The notes beneath the pieces are model-generated. The model did no database searches, had not been told where the DNA came from, and saw only the letters and a list, made by a program, of their open reading frames with translations. Below are positions 50,143 through 60,081 of a DNA stretch of 64,000 nucleotides, piece by piece. Origin of the DNA: Plazaster borealis (Eukaryota > Echinodermata > Asteroidea > Forcipulatida > Labidiasteridae); assembly GCA_021014325.1 (NCBI GenBank), contig CM037471.1:16016818-16080817 (forward strand), in the 5' to 3' direction. The stretch's first letter is position 1; every line of letters starts with the position of its first letter. Position numbers and translations under genes: made by a program.

Positions 50143-50502
50143 GAGCAAGTTCGAGTGCGCACCATGGTTAACTAAAGGTTGACCATTAATTGCACTCGAA
50201 CCCAGGCTGGTCGACCATAGGTTGACTGCTGTGGTCGACCATTTGGAACCAGCCTCGAGCCCATGGTTTCTTCACTGGTCCCAATAGCATTGTTCTATGT
50301 TAAGTCGTGTAAACGGAGAGAGGAACCAGTGACACTGTAGCAAAATGGCGGAAGGGATGGGAGCTGCACGGATCGGTGCCGACCAATGGTTGACTGGACT
50401 TCCAAATGAGTCGTTCGCGTGAGTACGTCACTGCGCATGTGCGTTGCTAGTCTGTGGTCGACAGCGGGTCGACTGAATGTGCGCACTCGAACTTGCTCCT
50501 GG
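50143..50502. mobile_element. Nested inverted-repeat element, 360 bp
   Basis: Ends GGAGCAAGTTCGAGTGCGCA and its exact inverse (20 bp). Internal GGTCGAC-type repeats (GGTCGACCAT, GGTTGACTG) occur in both orientations, adding further partial pairing. Confidence 0.7.
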
Positions 50503-50892
50503 AAGTGTGAAACGAAAGTAGCCCATATATTTGGCTATTTTAATTAGTCCTGTGGTTGATCCATTCTGTTTTAGAGACTACGCAGAGCGCGCTGTCAAAA
50601 TACGCATCAAGTCATAGAGCAACTGGCCCCTCCCATTATTTTTCGATCTTGTGATACGTCTAGCTGTATGCAGTTTAGGGAGACCATGTAAAAAAATGAT
50701 TTATTTGAATGTATTGCGTCGAAATACTTGCATTTTTACACGCGTTCTACGTGCATTTTTACGCGCGTACTAGGACTCGGAGCCCGACAAGCGCCCTACA
50801 AGCGCTCGAATGTTATTAACAAGCGTGCACGCAAATCAGTCACTTTTGGGAGCCAATCAGCATTGATTTTCAGTGTTTCCCTCCCAGGGGTT

Positions 50893-50988
50893 AGTGGTGA
50901 GAGGTATCGATACGGCGCGCTGCCCATGGTAGCGAGGCTGTGGTGAGAGGTATCGATACGGCGCGCTGCCCATGGTAGCGAGGCTGCT
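50893..50988. repeat. 46-bp tandem duplication
   Basis: Two adjacent identical copies beginning TGGTGAGAGGTATCGATACG and ending GGTAGCGAGGC. Confidence 0.85.
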
Positions 50989-51516
50989 TATGTTTATACA
51001 CATGAACCGTTGGTTATCGTTTACCAGCGTAGCGTGCAGCACACCAACTGGGCCCAATTTCATGGCACCAAATAACTCGGCGCTTACGCGCATTGTAACG
51101 TGTGTATTTCATAGATTTTAATTCTATATCTATGGTGTATTTCTAAAGGACGCAGCTGGGCGTAAGCGCAGAATTCCGCGGTAAGCAGAGCCATGGAATT
51201 GGGCCCTGTTCATTCCGCTGCATTGCATTGATCAACACGTGGGCGCGCGCGCTTCCGGTGATGATAGCGACAATCCCCACAGAAACAATAATTATTGGCT
51301 TTGAATACGACTAAAGTTTTGTTTTACTTAATTGTAAATGAAGGCCTACAAATAGCAGATGTATTTTGTTTTGTAATGTTTTGTTTTCATTCTTTTAACT
51401 TTCTTTTTGTGCGGGCACTATTGCAATTTTTTCATGGGGGGGGGGCACCTGGGGGGCACTGGAAATTTGTGGGGGCATGTACCCCCAGCCCCCGTGGCTA
51501 CGCCGCTGACAAGATT

Positions 51517-51982
51517 CCGTCTGGAAAGGCTAATGTTAATTATCGTAGAACAACGATGTCCAAAAATGGTGTTGTCCAGCGTGGCAATTTATTCTGGAAT
51601 AGTCTGGATGACTCTTTTAAATCATTACGAACTCTTTCTATTTTCACAAAAAAAATAAAAACTCGTTTTTTACATCAATGCTAAGATATGAAATGTTGTA
51701 TGGGAATAACAACGGCCTTATTTTCTGTCTTACACCCGTTTTGTCCTAGCTGTCTTTTCATGTATGTCTGTCATTTTTGTCTGTCCGTCCATAGGCTGGG
51801 TAACAAAAGCTGTTGCTTCTCCCCGGACCTAGATGTTGCCATTTGTTTAAAGTTCACCTTTGTATCACTTTTATAAAATGTACATGTACTATCATTTTGT
51901 CTTATAGCATTTTGTATTATTCATTTTGAAATCCTGTGATTTCTAACATTGAATAAACGTATTATGATTGATTGATTGATTG
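51517..51982 (+). pseudogene. LINE B remnant, C-terminus and 3' tail
   Basis: Picks up after the hAT-like element. The joined reading across the duplication is NKIPSGKA followed by NVNYRRTT. The RT catalytic core between those blocks is absent, then the C-terminal block GNLFWNSLDDSFKSL and TKKIKTRFL ends at a stop near 51682. The 3' UTR runs to a GATTGATTGATTG tail at about 51966-51982, typical of CR1/L2-like LINEs. The element was already internally deleted before the hAT-like insertion. Confidence 0.8.
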
Positions 51983-52059
51983 GCAAGGTAGAATGATTGA
52001 CAGTCCTTTTGTATCGTTACTCGGCCGCTTTCCTCATGGAGTACCACAGGGCTCAGTAG

Positions 52060-52244
52060 GGTTACACCCCTATGTTTCGACACCCCTATGTTCCGACACC
52101 CCTATGTTCCGACAACCCTGGTGTATTTTCCTATTCCTAACCCTATAACCCTAACCCTAACCCTAACCCTATGTAAATCATGAGGGGGTTGTCGGAACAT
52201 AGGGGTGTCGGAACATAGGGTTGTCGGAATATAGAGCAGTCCCC
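52060..52244. mobile_element. Foldback element with tandem-repeat arms (185 bp)
   Basis: Left arm: repeats of CCCCTATGTTCCGACA (three, the first with TTTCG). Right arm: the inverse (TGTCGGAACATAGGGG twice, then a TTGTCGGAATATAG form). Between them lies a telomere-like run of CCCTAA units (52136-52171). It is flanked by the 8-bp duplication CTCAGTAG (52052-52059 and 52245-52252). Its removal restores the LINE reading PQGSVVGPL, so the borders are firm. Confidence 0.9.
52136..52171. repeat. Interstitial telomere-like CCCTAA run
   Basis: About five CCCTAA-type units, slightly imperfect, forming the loop of the foldback element. Confidence 0.85.
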
Positions 52245-52304
52245 CTCAGTAGTTGGCCCTTTAGCTTTTACTCTATATTCTTCACCGCTTGTAGACGTCA
52301 TTCA

Positions 52305-52570
52305 ATTCAACTCAAGTCAATTTATTAAAAACGTCACGTTAAAAATAACATGACAATTGTTTTCCAGTGTGCATCTTACAATAAAAACACAAACGGATTT
52401 TGTGTTAAATAGAAAGAAGCAAATATATATATATAAAAATATACAGAAACCGGTACTATAAAAAGATAACGGGACAAATTACACAGTGACACAGTATTGT
52501 ACAACTTTTGAAAATTACAAGAGTTACAGCCAACGAAAGTAAAAAACCATCGAAAGTAAAACGCAGTCAC
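52305..52570 (-). mobile_element. Retroelement 3'-end insertion in LINE C
   Basis: Interrupts LINE C between SSPLVDV and the YADD block. CATTCA occurs at both borders (52299-52304, 52571-52576). Read on the minus strand its end is TTGACTTGAGTTGAATTGAA, a LINE/SINE-type tail. The body is not identified. Confidence 0.5.
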
Positions 52571-52700
52571 CATTCATCACCATGGTATCACCAACATGAA
52601 TTACGCTGATGACACCCAACTTTACATCAGTCTCAAAAAGATGAAAGAACTTCAGGCATAGTCCAGCTTCAAGATTGCTTGAAAGACATCAAATCACTTT

Positions 52701-53277
52701 CAAAAACGTTTACAAACGCTTGTTTCTCGTCCGATCCAAGGCAACGTGTCCCTTTAAATACCCACTGAAAATGTTCTACCCTGAACTGCTTCGTTTAAAC
52801 AAAAAGAAAAATTTGACTGCATGGGTTGCACTATTTGTTTGTCAAGATTTGCAAGATTTGGTCGGAAATATTGGTTGGTGGGACGTAATGGGTCGGACAT
52901 AATGGTTCAAAAGTTTTGTCGGACATAATGGTCCATGCATGTTAGGACATAATGGTGCATTACAAACGTCACGTAGAGTCCATGCGACGCAAGGTCTGTT
53001 TTCGCGCTAAGTAACAGAGCACTTATACCCCAATTTAAAATATTACCTAATCCGGTTTGTTAGTGCAGTCGACACGGTTTGCGTAACAAAGTCGGCGTAA
53101 ATTCGCAATTTGACACTTCGAGCCGGATGTTGGAAGTTAAGCAATATTTATTCATTTTCTCATAAATTTAAATTTTGTATTTTATTATTATTTACTACAT
53201 TGTTAGTTTGAAATGAAACCATTCCACCAATATGTTTTCGGGCCGGACAAAAGTGATCTGAAACCCCCCCCCCTCCA
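52701..53277. repeat. Spacer with degenerate 31-bp-like units
   Basis: At about 52835-52960 phrases such as ATGGGTCGGACATAATGG and TTGTCGGACATAATGG recur, related to the array at 41796-44990. The rest is unassigned. Confidence 0.6.
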
Positions 53278-53400
53278 AACAGTGATGGTTGAACAAAGAA
53301 AAATTGACCAAAGCGGGATTTGAACCAACGACCTCCGGATTAACGTGCCGGCGCTCTACAAACTGAGCTATCTAGCCCTATGTTGGCGGTCTCCCAAAAT
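53278..53400 (-). mobile_element. SINE family 2, tRNA-like (copy 2)
   Basis: On the minus strand it reads GGGAGACCGCCAACATAGGG, then CTAGATAGCTCAGTTTGTAG, an arm CCGGCACGTTAATCCGG and GTTGGTTCAAATCCCGC. Same flanks as the copy at 32510. The tRNA fold is incomplete, so a SINE is favoured over a tRNA gene. Confidence 0.75.
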
Positions 53401-54274
53401 AATATGCCTGGTTCATAAAGTCTCTGCTTGTGTTGGCGTCGCTGATAACAATCAGTCGAACGAAGTAATAATCGTTGTTTAATATAACTATAGAATAAGG
53501 AAAAAGTATACGGTCTCTTTCCAAAGACCAATGATTTATCATACACGGGATTTCTAACATCAGTATCGCAATAAAACGACACTGTAAATATAAGGCTATG
53601 CACCTTCTAGTTGATAACAAAACGTTGACCTCTCTCATCATATGAAACAACCACAGTCGAGGTTTTTTGTACACGCGAAAATCAAATGTTTACGCATTAC
53701 ATTGTGGTTTCAACGTGTCTGAAACTTGTACGTTGTTTCATAAAGAACAATCTAAAAAAATATCCAACCACCTTTAAATGTACTTTACAAAATTGTATAT
53801 AATAGCGACAAATTGTTCGTAAATTTTTATAAATCGAATTAGTTATGCATTTGAATCTTCCAATGGGCAGGTCATCTATTGTCCGGGGTGTATACCGACA
53901 TAATGTCCTGCGTGTGGTGATATTAACGTGTGCTTTCAAACGTCCCTGTCTTAAGTGCATCATATGCATTGGATAACAATGGTTCACTTATTCATACCTT
54001 TTATCTTGGATATCTCTTCAAGTATCTAACAGTGCAAATCGCGTATGCATGACGCCCAGGTTGGTTTATTTAGCAGTTTGTGAGTAAATATTAACTGGTC
54101 ACCCCACTGCTTTCTACACTCCCTGTGCTTGGCAAGCGACAGTTACCTCGCAGTTTTCCTCTTAAAAACTTAGTCATTGTGTGAAATTGCTAATATCATG
54201 GGCATTACACAAATTATAAATTAACATTAATATTTGTTGCTATAAATAATTTCAATTCCCTTTGTATTTTACAG
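53401..54274. other. Upstream region of the peptide gene
   Basis: No further exon or promoter motif could be pinned down. The 61-nt exon that follows has a splice acceptor, so at least one more 5' exon probably lies here or further left. Confidence 0.35.
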
Positions 54275-54335
54275 GAAATCGTCGACTGTACAGAACTACA
54301 AAATATCACTTTTCCAGCTAGTCACAACATTGAAG
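54275..54335 (+). other. Probable 5' untranslated exon of the peptide gene
   Basis: Preceded by CCCTTTGTATTTTACAG (polypyrimidine tract and AG) and followed by GTGTGT, so it looks like a 61-nt internal exon. It contains no ATG, so it would be non-coding. The link to the coding exon is inferred from spacing and orientation. Confidence 0.5.
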
Positions 54336-54944
54336 GTGTGTATCTGGACACGAGTAGATTTTCCTGTGGACACGTTGTGATTAAAGGGTCTGTATACGTT
54401 TGGTAATTACTCATAAAATTAATGGCAATAAAAACTTGCTTGGTAAGAAATACAGCAGCTGCAGATAGTACAAAGCATTTTGAGAAACATTTCACTTTGA
54501 AGTGAGGTAATGTGGTTATGGAAAAAGATATCAGTTTTTATCAAAACAAAAGTGAATCTGAGAAGCGTTTCTGTCAAAACGTTTCTCAGATTGTGTTTTC
54601 CAATTGCAGATTATTCTTCCTGCGTGGACATAACCGCTCCAGATTTTCTGTACTATCATAAAAACGCTACCACCTTTGAATTGAAATTTTCACAGTTTAG
54701 TTTTATGGTATATATCTACAACTATAGGATTAAACCAAACAGTGGGTTCCAAATACCAAACGTGTACAATCCCGTTAACTAAGACCATAGAATGTTTTTA
54801 TTTTTATTTTGCTTATGGTGATTTGATTGATATATGACGAAGTTGAAACTATCTAAGTATCAATGTTTTCTTAATTTTAATTAATCTATTGAACAAATTA
54901 ATTATTACATTTATTAATTAATTTCTTTGATTATTTGCATTCAG
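54336..54944 (+). other. Probable intron
   Basis: 609 bp, GT at the left (GTGTGT) and TTTGATTATTTGCATTCAG at the right. About two thirds of it is a TTAA-flanked MITE. Inferred, not proven. Confidence 0.5.
54381..54778. mobile_element. TTAA-flanked MITE, copy 4 (intronic)
   Basis: TTAA at 54381-54384 and 54775-54778. Left end AGGGTCTGTATACGTTTGGT and inverted right ACCAAACGTGTACAATCCC. Central hairpin TCTGAGAAGCGTTT / AAAACGTTTCTCAGA at about 54556-54594. A 90-codon frame through it is an artefact. Confidence 0.8.
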
Positions 54945-54952
54945 ACATTAGA

Positions 54953-55231
54953 ATGGGTCCAAAGTTGCTTCTGATCCTGGTCATGTTGTGTTGTTGGTGT
55001 CTAGTAAGTCAACGGGTTCAAGCCACCAGATTAGACGAACTACGGAATCGATTTATCGATAAGGCAATCGAATCAGAAACCCAGAGGAAACGACGCCCAT
55101 TGTCGTCGCTAAGCAGGGGGCCCGAACCTCAGGATTATCACTTCGCTGCTGGGATCTTCCGGAAGAGGATGTTTAATACGGGTGAGGAACTCAATCAGGA
55201 CCCCGGCTACTACGCGTTCGAGGATGAGTAA
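54953..55231 (+). CDS. Secreted peptide (neuropeptide-like) precursor
   Basis: A 92-residue precursor in one coding exon. The start is the ATG at 54953; the in-frame TTG further upstream lies in the intron and is not used. Residues 1-24 form a signal peptide: basic start, hydrophobic LLLILVMLCCWCLV, likely cleavage after VQA. The secreted part has two polybasic processing sites, RKRR (45-48) and RKR (70-72). They give three pieces: residues 25-44 (charged, probably helical), 49-69 (begins PLSSLSRGPEPQ, ends DYHFAAGIF) and 73-92 (acidic, ends PGYYAFEDE). There is no cysteine after the signal peptide and no Gly before a cleavage site, so no amidation. Tyrosines next to acidic residues could be sulphated. 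The layout is that of a neuropeptide or peptide-hormone precursor. I do not recognise the family. A GTAAGT at 55003 could be a cryptic splice donor. Confidence 0.8.
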   Translation: MGPKLLLILVMLCCWCLVSQRVQATRLDELRNRFIDKAIESETQRKRRPLSSLSRGPEPQDYHFAAGIFRKRMFNTGEELNQDPGYYAFEDE

Positions 55232-56069
55232 AACGTCAGGACTTTTAAAGGACGGACCATAATAATTTATCTTGGGATTTCATACGGGACAGAGGACCAT
55301 CTGCTTCTATAAAATGGCTGAGTGGCATGATGATTTGACCTATCTGACAGGACCACTTGGTGTCTGAATAGCTTGCCCCTGACGGCATCTCAACCTATGA
55401 CTCAGAGACATACTGTTCAATTATAGCTCCTTCTTGTGCTGTCGCCGTTTTTGGTTTTCTTCGAACAAACTGCAGATATCCCGTTTAAGAACCAAGACAT
55501 TAATAGTCTGGCAGCTAAATATTTCCCGCAGTGTCCATCGTTATTCATTATTCAGGGAGTCATGCAAAGATGAACGCATCATTTACGGCGTAAAATTCCA
55601 TGGAGTACCGTGGGTGACCAAAACAAAATGAAGGTCAATCCATTCTGTGAAGGAACATCCTTTAGAAATTATCCATTTTCGTCTTAGAGAAACAGGACGA
55701 GCTGAATGTCAGTGGGAGACCTTTTTGAAAGTGTGAGAATGACCACGACTGCCAAAGAGACTCCTACGTATGACCACTTAACTACAAATTATTGTAGTAG
55801 CATAATTATAACGACAATGATTATGAAACCGCTAACAAGACAAAATACAAATTAATTACTATTATGATAGACTCAACGCACAAAGGATAAACACTTTTCG
55901 TTCATTTTTCCGGAAAATACCAACATTTAAGATTGGAACATGCTTAAATACTTATACAAAGCATGAATACTCTCAATGTGTTTGGAAAGGATACAGTGTA
56001 CTATTTTGTTGTCAAAAAGAATTGAAATATATATATATTTTTTTGTGAAATAAAGCGTACGTTTCTTTA
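55232..56069 (+). other. Probable 3' untranslated region
   Basis: No further coding exon is needed after the TAA at 55229-55231. The first good AATAAA is at 56049-56054, giving a 3' UTR of about 830 nt. Other AATAAA sites occur near 56686, 57171 and 57419, so the end is not certain. Confidence 0.45.
56049..56054 (+). terminator. Candidate poly(A) signal
   Basis: AATAAA, followed by a T-rich stretch (TTTCTTTATCGTTTTT) about 15 nt downstream. Confidence 0.45.
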
Positions 56070-59000
56070 TCGTTTTTAGACAAAACCGAAAGCCATTGTG
56101 AGCGTGTTCCAAACCTTTGACATGCCCCCTTTTACAAGATCAGAAGCTACATTTTAACTTTCTCTGTGATTTTACAAAGACCCATTTTCGTGTGCTCTTT
56201 CCCAACCTTCTTTCATCGCTTGTATATTCCAAAATTAAGTCAAGCCATGATTGGTGAATTGAATTCTGCCGCGGGAGGTAATTGGCCAATCGACACCTGT
56301 CCATCAAAATGACTTTTGACTTAATGAGATAGTTACACGCCCAACACTCTGAGTGCTTGTATTGTGGAATAGTCATGACATTTAAGTCAACCTGACTGAT
56401 CAGTTTTGCCTGCACTTTTTGGTTTTGTTTTATTTATCGGCCATTGTGTGGATATTAGATTTCATGGGCTGAGTTGGTCAGGTCATTGAGTGTGTCAGGG
56501 TCTGGTACTCTAAACTAAAATCAATTAAAATTTGTAAAAATCAATCGTGCAAAATACAAACCCCATTGCACTTTGACGTCAGTGGAATTATTTGAAAACC
56601 ATACACACAGTCGTCCATTTAATCACTCATTTATTTACAGTACAAGACTATACACATCGTGCAAAACAAGCTTTTGCAAATAAAAAAATAAAGCAATTAT
56701 TTGTTAATCTCAAAGAAATTTGAAACTACAAACTTTGAAAGAGACTGCACTGAGAAAGAATTGATTTCAATGAAGAGAATTGAGTTTGAACGCAAACTAG
56801 TATCGTAATTTACGAATCCATTCATTTACACAATCTTGGTGTTAAGCCATATACCAGCGTGCAGTTAAAAGAAATTAATCCAAAAATGTCGAGAGCATTG
56901 AGTATTTTAGATCTTGATTTTTAAAATTTATTTCTAAAACAATTAAATAACTGGGCCTATAACATTTCAAACCTAATGCGTGTTGAGCTCGACGCATTCA
57001 TAATTATACTGATGCTTGACATTGTGACTATCGTGATGTACTTACTCTTTGGCGACTCAACTATTGAATTAAGACATTGAACATGATCATTTAATGCCTC
57101 GTCGAATGGTCTATGTGGGCTGCGTGAGGCTATGATGAAAGTTCAACTGTCTGTACCCTGGAATAAAATGACCCCTTTTCCCGATATTTGAGCTGAAATC
57201 ACATAATATTATAGGATGACGAAAATATATGATGTTAGCCTAAAGTGTTTACAAAGAAACACTTATTAAATCGTCACCTCTAAGCGTCACAGGAGACATA
57301 ATATATATTGTGCGAAGAGTATGAATACTAAAACAAACACAAAATACAAACATGTATATCTTGACAGTACCTATACCAATTATTGATCGATTTATCTAAC
57401 TGTAATGAATTTGACGAAATAAAAACGAACAACTTAAAATGTACTGATGGTTGGTATTTATTTGTAAAACATGTATGTCGTTTCACTTTGCCGATCGGTT
57501 TCTTTTAGAGTATTGGATCTTTTAAGTTTAATATTCCCTTGTGCATCTTTAAATTTCACTCTCCCATAAAATTATAATAATAGACCGAAACATAATTATT
57601 AGAAAACGGTTTAACCCAAATGCCATAATTTATAGTTTTATACAACTTGGCATTTAAGACTCATTTCCCCTCAATGAAGTCACACGAAGGATTCTTTTAT
57701 ATACGAACCTAAATTTGTTTGAAATAATGTAACTTACTTTGTCTCATACACACTATATAACTATAATACAATTGGTTTACAAACTAACCTATTTGGGCTT
57801 TATAAACTAACGTACTTGGGTTTGATAAACTAAAATTAAGAGGTTTGAGTTGAGAAACCATATAAACAATAGATACCGGTGGATAAACTTACTTACGTTT
57901 TGGAACCTTCAGGTAGATTGATTAATTCAAAGGACTTTTTATTGCAACAAGAAGCAGTATTCCCGCAATTATTTTTAGCTACTCTTGCCACGCCCAACCA
58001 CCTGCGACTGTCATAATTAAACAACTTATCATTTTTGCTCTGATAGCAAATTAAAGCTACAAGATCCACAATAATTGTGAGTTCAGACAAAGCAATTGCA
58101 ACTCACTGTTCCTTTTTAGCGACACAGAATGAAAAACACCAGACTTCTAGACCTTAACAGGTTCATTTTTAACTGCGTTTTTAATTGTTGATTACTTTTC
58201 AAATTTACAGCTTAAAATTGTCATTATAGTCCAAAAATTGCCATCGAAACACGATGTTAAAGCAACAACTTTTTAAAAACCATTTTCTCCTCCAAGTCGT
58301 GAAAAAGATGCTCCAGATTTTTCGAAACAATCCTTTTTTTCTAGGCTATATCAACTTAAACATTGATAAATTCCAGTTAATTGTTAACAATATATCGCAC
58401 ATTTTTGTCATGTTTGAGGTTCAAGGGATAAACAAATCGACCTCCTCCTCCTCCTCTGTTTTCCTTGGTTTGAGCAGCAAAGGATATATTTCTTTGTCAG
58501 CTTTCTGAATAATGAAGTATGCAATGTAAATAAAAATGTGTGCGTATTTTTCTTTGATATTATGATGCAATAATAGTTTGGAGTACAAAATGTGGCAATC
58601 TTTGTTGCTAACAAAAATATATAAATCAAAAGACTGTTATTATTTTTTTTAAAGTGCACCCGATTCTTACTTTGTTCCTCCAGCAATATTTTATGAAGAA
58701 AAACAACATGTTTTTCACATTTTGAAAACAACTTCAAGAAAAGTTGCTATGTATTACAAACAAAAAAGTTAAAAATGTTAGTTAAAAATGAACCTGTTAC
58801 CAGTATTCATTCAAGTCTTCATGGCTTTTCTGCCCTTCATGTTCTTGCGTCCCCAGAGGCTGTTTTGGCCCATGTTCATGGTAGGGACAGGGACACGCCA
58901 ATGATCAGCTATACGCTGATGGCTTAAAGTCTTTACCCTAGTCGAAATCCAGACGCCCGCTTGGATTTGTGTAGTTCGCCATTGCTCCGTAGGGAGTATT

Positions 59001-59611
59001 TACTAATGTATGTATTGAACACTGCCCTGTCACATGTAAGATGTGTGCCTAAGGGGTAGATTACGATCGGATAAAAACAGGGAGACATTGCTAGCGAGTC
59101 AACTGTTCTAAATTATAGCACAACGCAGCACACCGGAAAATGTGGCATTTTTAACTCAGTTATGCATCATGATTAACAGAAAGAGCCTGATTTCTCCATC
59201 GTCTTGTTTAATAGCCAGTTATATGTGGAGTAGTTTGATGGAAATGAGTTGACTGTTGATGAGATTAATGTTATGTATCCTCTATGACGTAACGTCTCGA
59301 TACAAGCTCCAGGTTACAAAGGCAAGGGAAATCATAATAAACAAGTGACAGACATCACGTAATTCAACCTACGAGCAGTATAAATTTAATTAATGGAGGT
59401 CTACAGCTTCAATAGACATACGAGTTGTCCTTTTTTGTGAGTCATTCTTCAGTCATACATACAAATTTTGTTTTCAGAGAATAACATTTATAACTCAATA
59501 AATCATGTGCCTGAATTGATGAAAAAGATTGTGGTTTGGCACCGCTTTCTTGACAGGGCGCCCTCTATTGGAAAAATTCTGGATATGAATCTTTAAGTGG
59601 AGCTTGTGGCC
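56070..59611. other. Long stretch with no gene recognised
   Basis: About 3.5 kb, AT-rich. Contains a small CTC repeat near 58440-58457 and a few short frames on both strands that look like chance. Confidence 0.45.
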
Positions 59612-59800
59612 CGACAGGAAATACTGTCCCACGGAGATCCCTTCAGACCTAATTGCCTCGTTGGCTAGGAAATTGTACCTTCTGAGACAGATCCTCCTAA
59701 GGATTTCATGTCGCCCTATAGGTTATTCTATCCGCCCTGTATACAGAAGATTTAGGTCTCCACCGAAAAAAACGTGTCCCCCCACATACGCTTATTTCGC
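59612..59800 (+). repeat. Copy of a GACAGG...CTGTCC repeat module
   Basis: GACAGGAAATACTGTCCCAC followed by GGAGATCC matches the start of the module at 63930-63979 (GACAGGAGATTCTGTCCCCC then GGAGATTC). About 150 bp later GTGTCCCCCCACATACG resembles its other end. Degenerate. Confidence 0.45.
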
Positions 59801-59931
59801 CATGCTTAACGTTTCTCAAGGGTTTCACAGAGGGTACTGAGCAATTTTACTATTTTGTATGTATGGTGTAAGGTTTGAAAATAGTCCAACAGCGTATACG
59901 AAAGCATCCTTTACTCACAAAGTTTAAATAA

Positions 59932-60081
59932 GGGAATAAAAGAGTGGCGACGAGTTCTTAAACGGCCGTTTAAAACCGGCAGGGTCGTGGCCGTGCGATA
60001 AAGGCCCGAGCCGAAGGCGAGGGCCTTTATCGCAAGTTTTTAAACGGCCGTTTAAGAACGAGTCACTACTCACTTATTCCC
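59932..60081. mobile_element. 150-bp nested palindromic element
   Basis: Outer arms GGGAATAA...GAGTTCTTAAACGGCC pair with the inverse at the right, about 45 bp with few mismatches. Each arm holds the palindrome TTAAACGGCCGTTTAA. Inside, TGCGATAAAGGCCC and GGGCCTTTATCGCA form a perfect 14-bp stem around a 13-nt loop. No coding capacity. Confidence 0.85.

Larger units (their letters stand above)
49521..51508. mobile_element. hAT-like non-autonomous element, 1988 bp
   Basis: Termini CAGCGGCGTAGCTAG and (inverse) CAGCGGCGTAGCCAC. It is flanked by the perfect 8-bp duplication ACAAGATT at 49513-49520 and 51509-51516. G tracts lie inside both ends. The interior holds a nested inverted-repeat element (50143-50502) and a 46-bp tandem duplication, but no transposase frame. 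Confidence 0.92.
51983..52700 (+). pseudogene. LINE C reverse-transcriptase remnant
   Basis: A second LINE fragment. HGVPQGS is read at about 52037-52056 and resumes as VVGPLAFTLYSSPL at 52253-52292 after a hairpin element. After another insertion it reads NYADDTQLYISLKKMKE at about 52598-52650, the catalytic motif of RT. A stop follows (QA*). The GVPQGS...YADDTQLY pair is diagnostic of CR1/L2-like RT. Confidence 0.85.

Noticed and set aside
32510..53400. Two functional tRNA genes (minus strand, about 32535-32602 and 53310-53380)
   Set aside because: A and B boxes are present, but acceptor stems do not pair, the anticodon loop has C at the position before the anticodon, and both copies share non-tRNA flanks, so they are SINEs.
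54935..54952. Upstream extension of the peptide precursor by six residues
   Set aside because: It would start at TTG and crosses the likely splice acceptor at 54944; the ATG at 54953 begins directly at the signal peptide.
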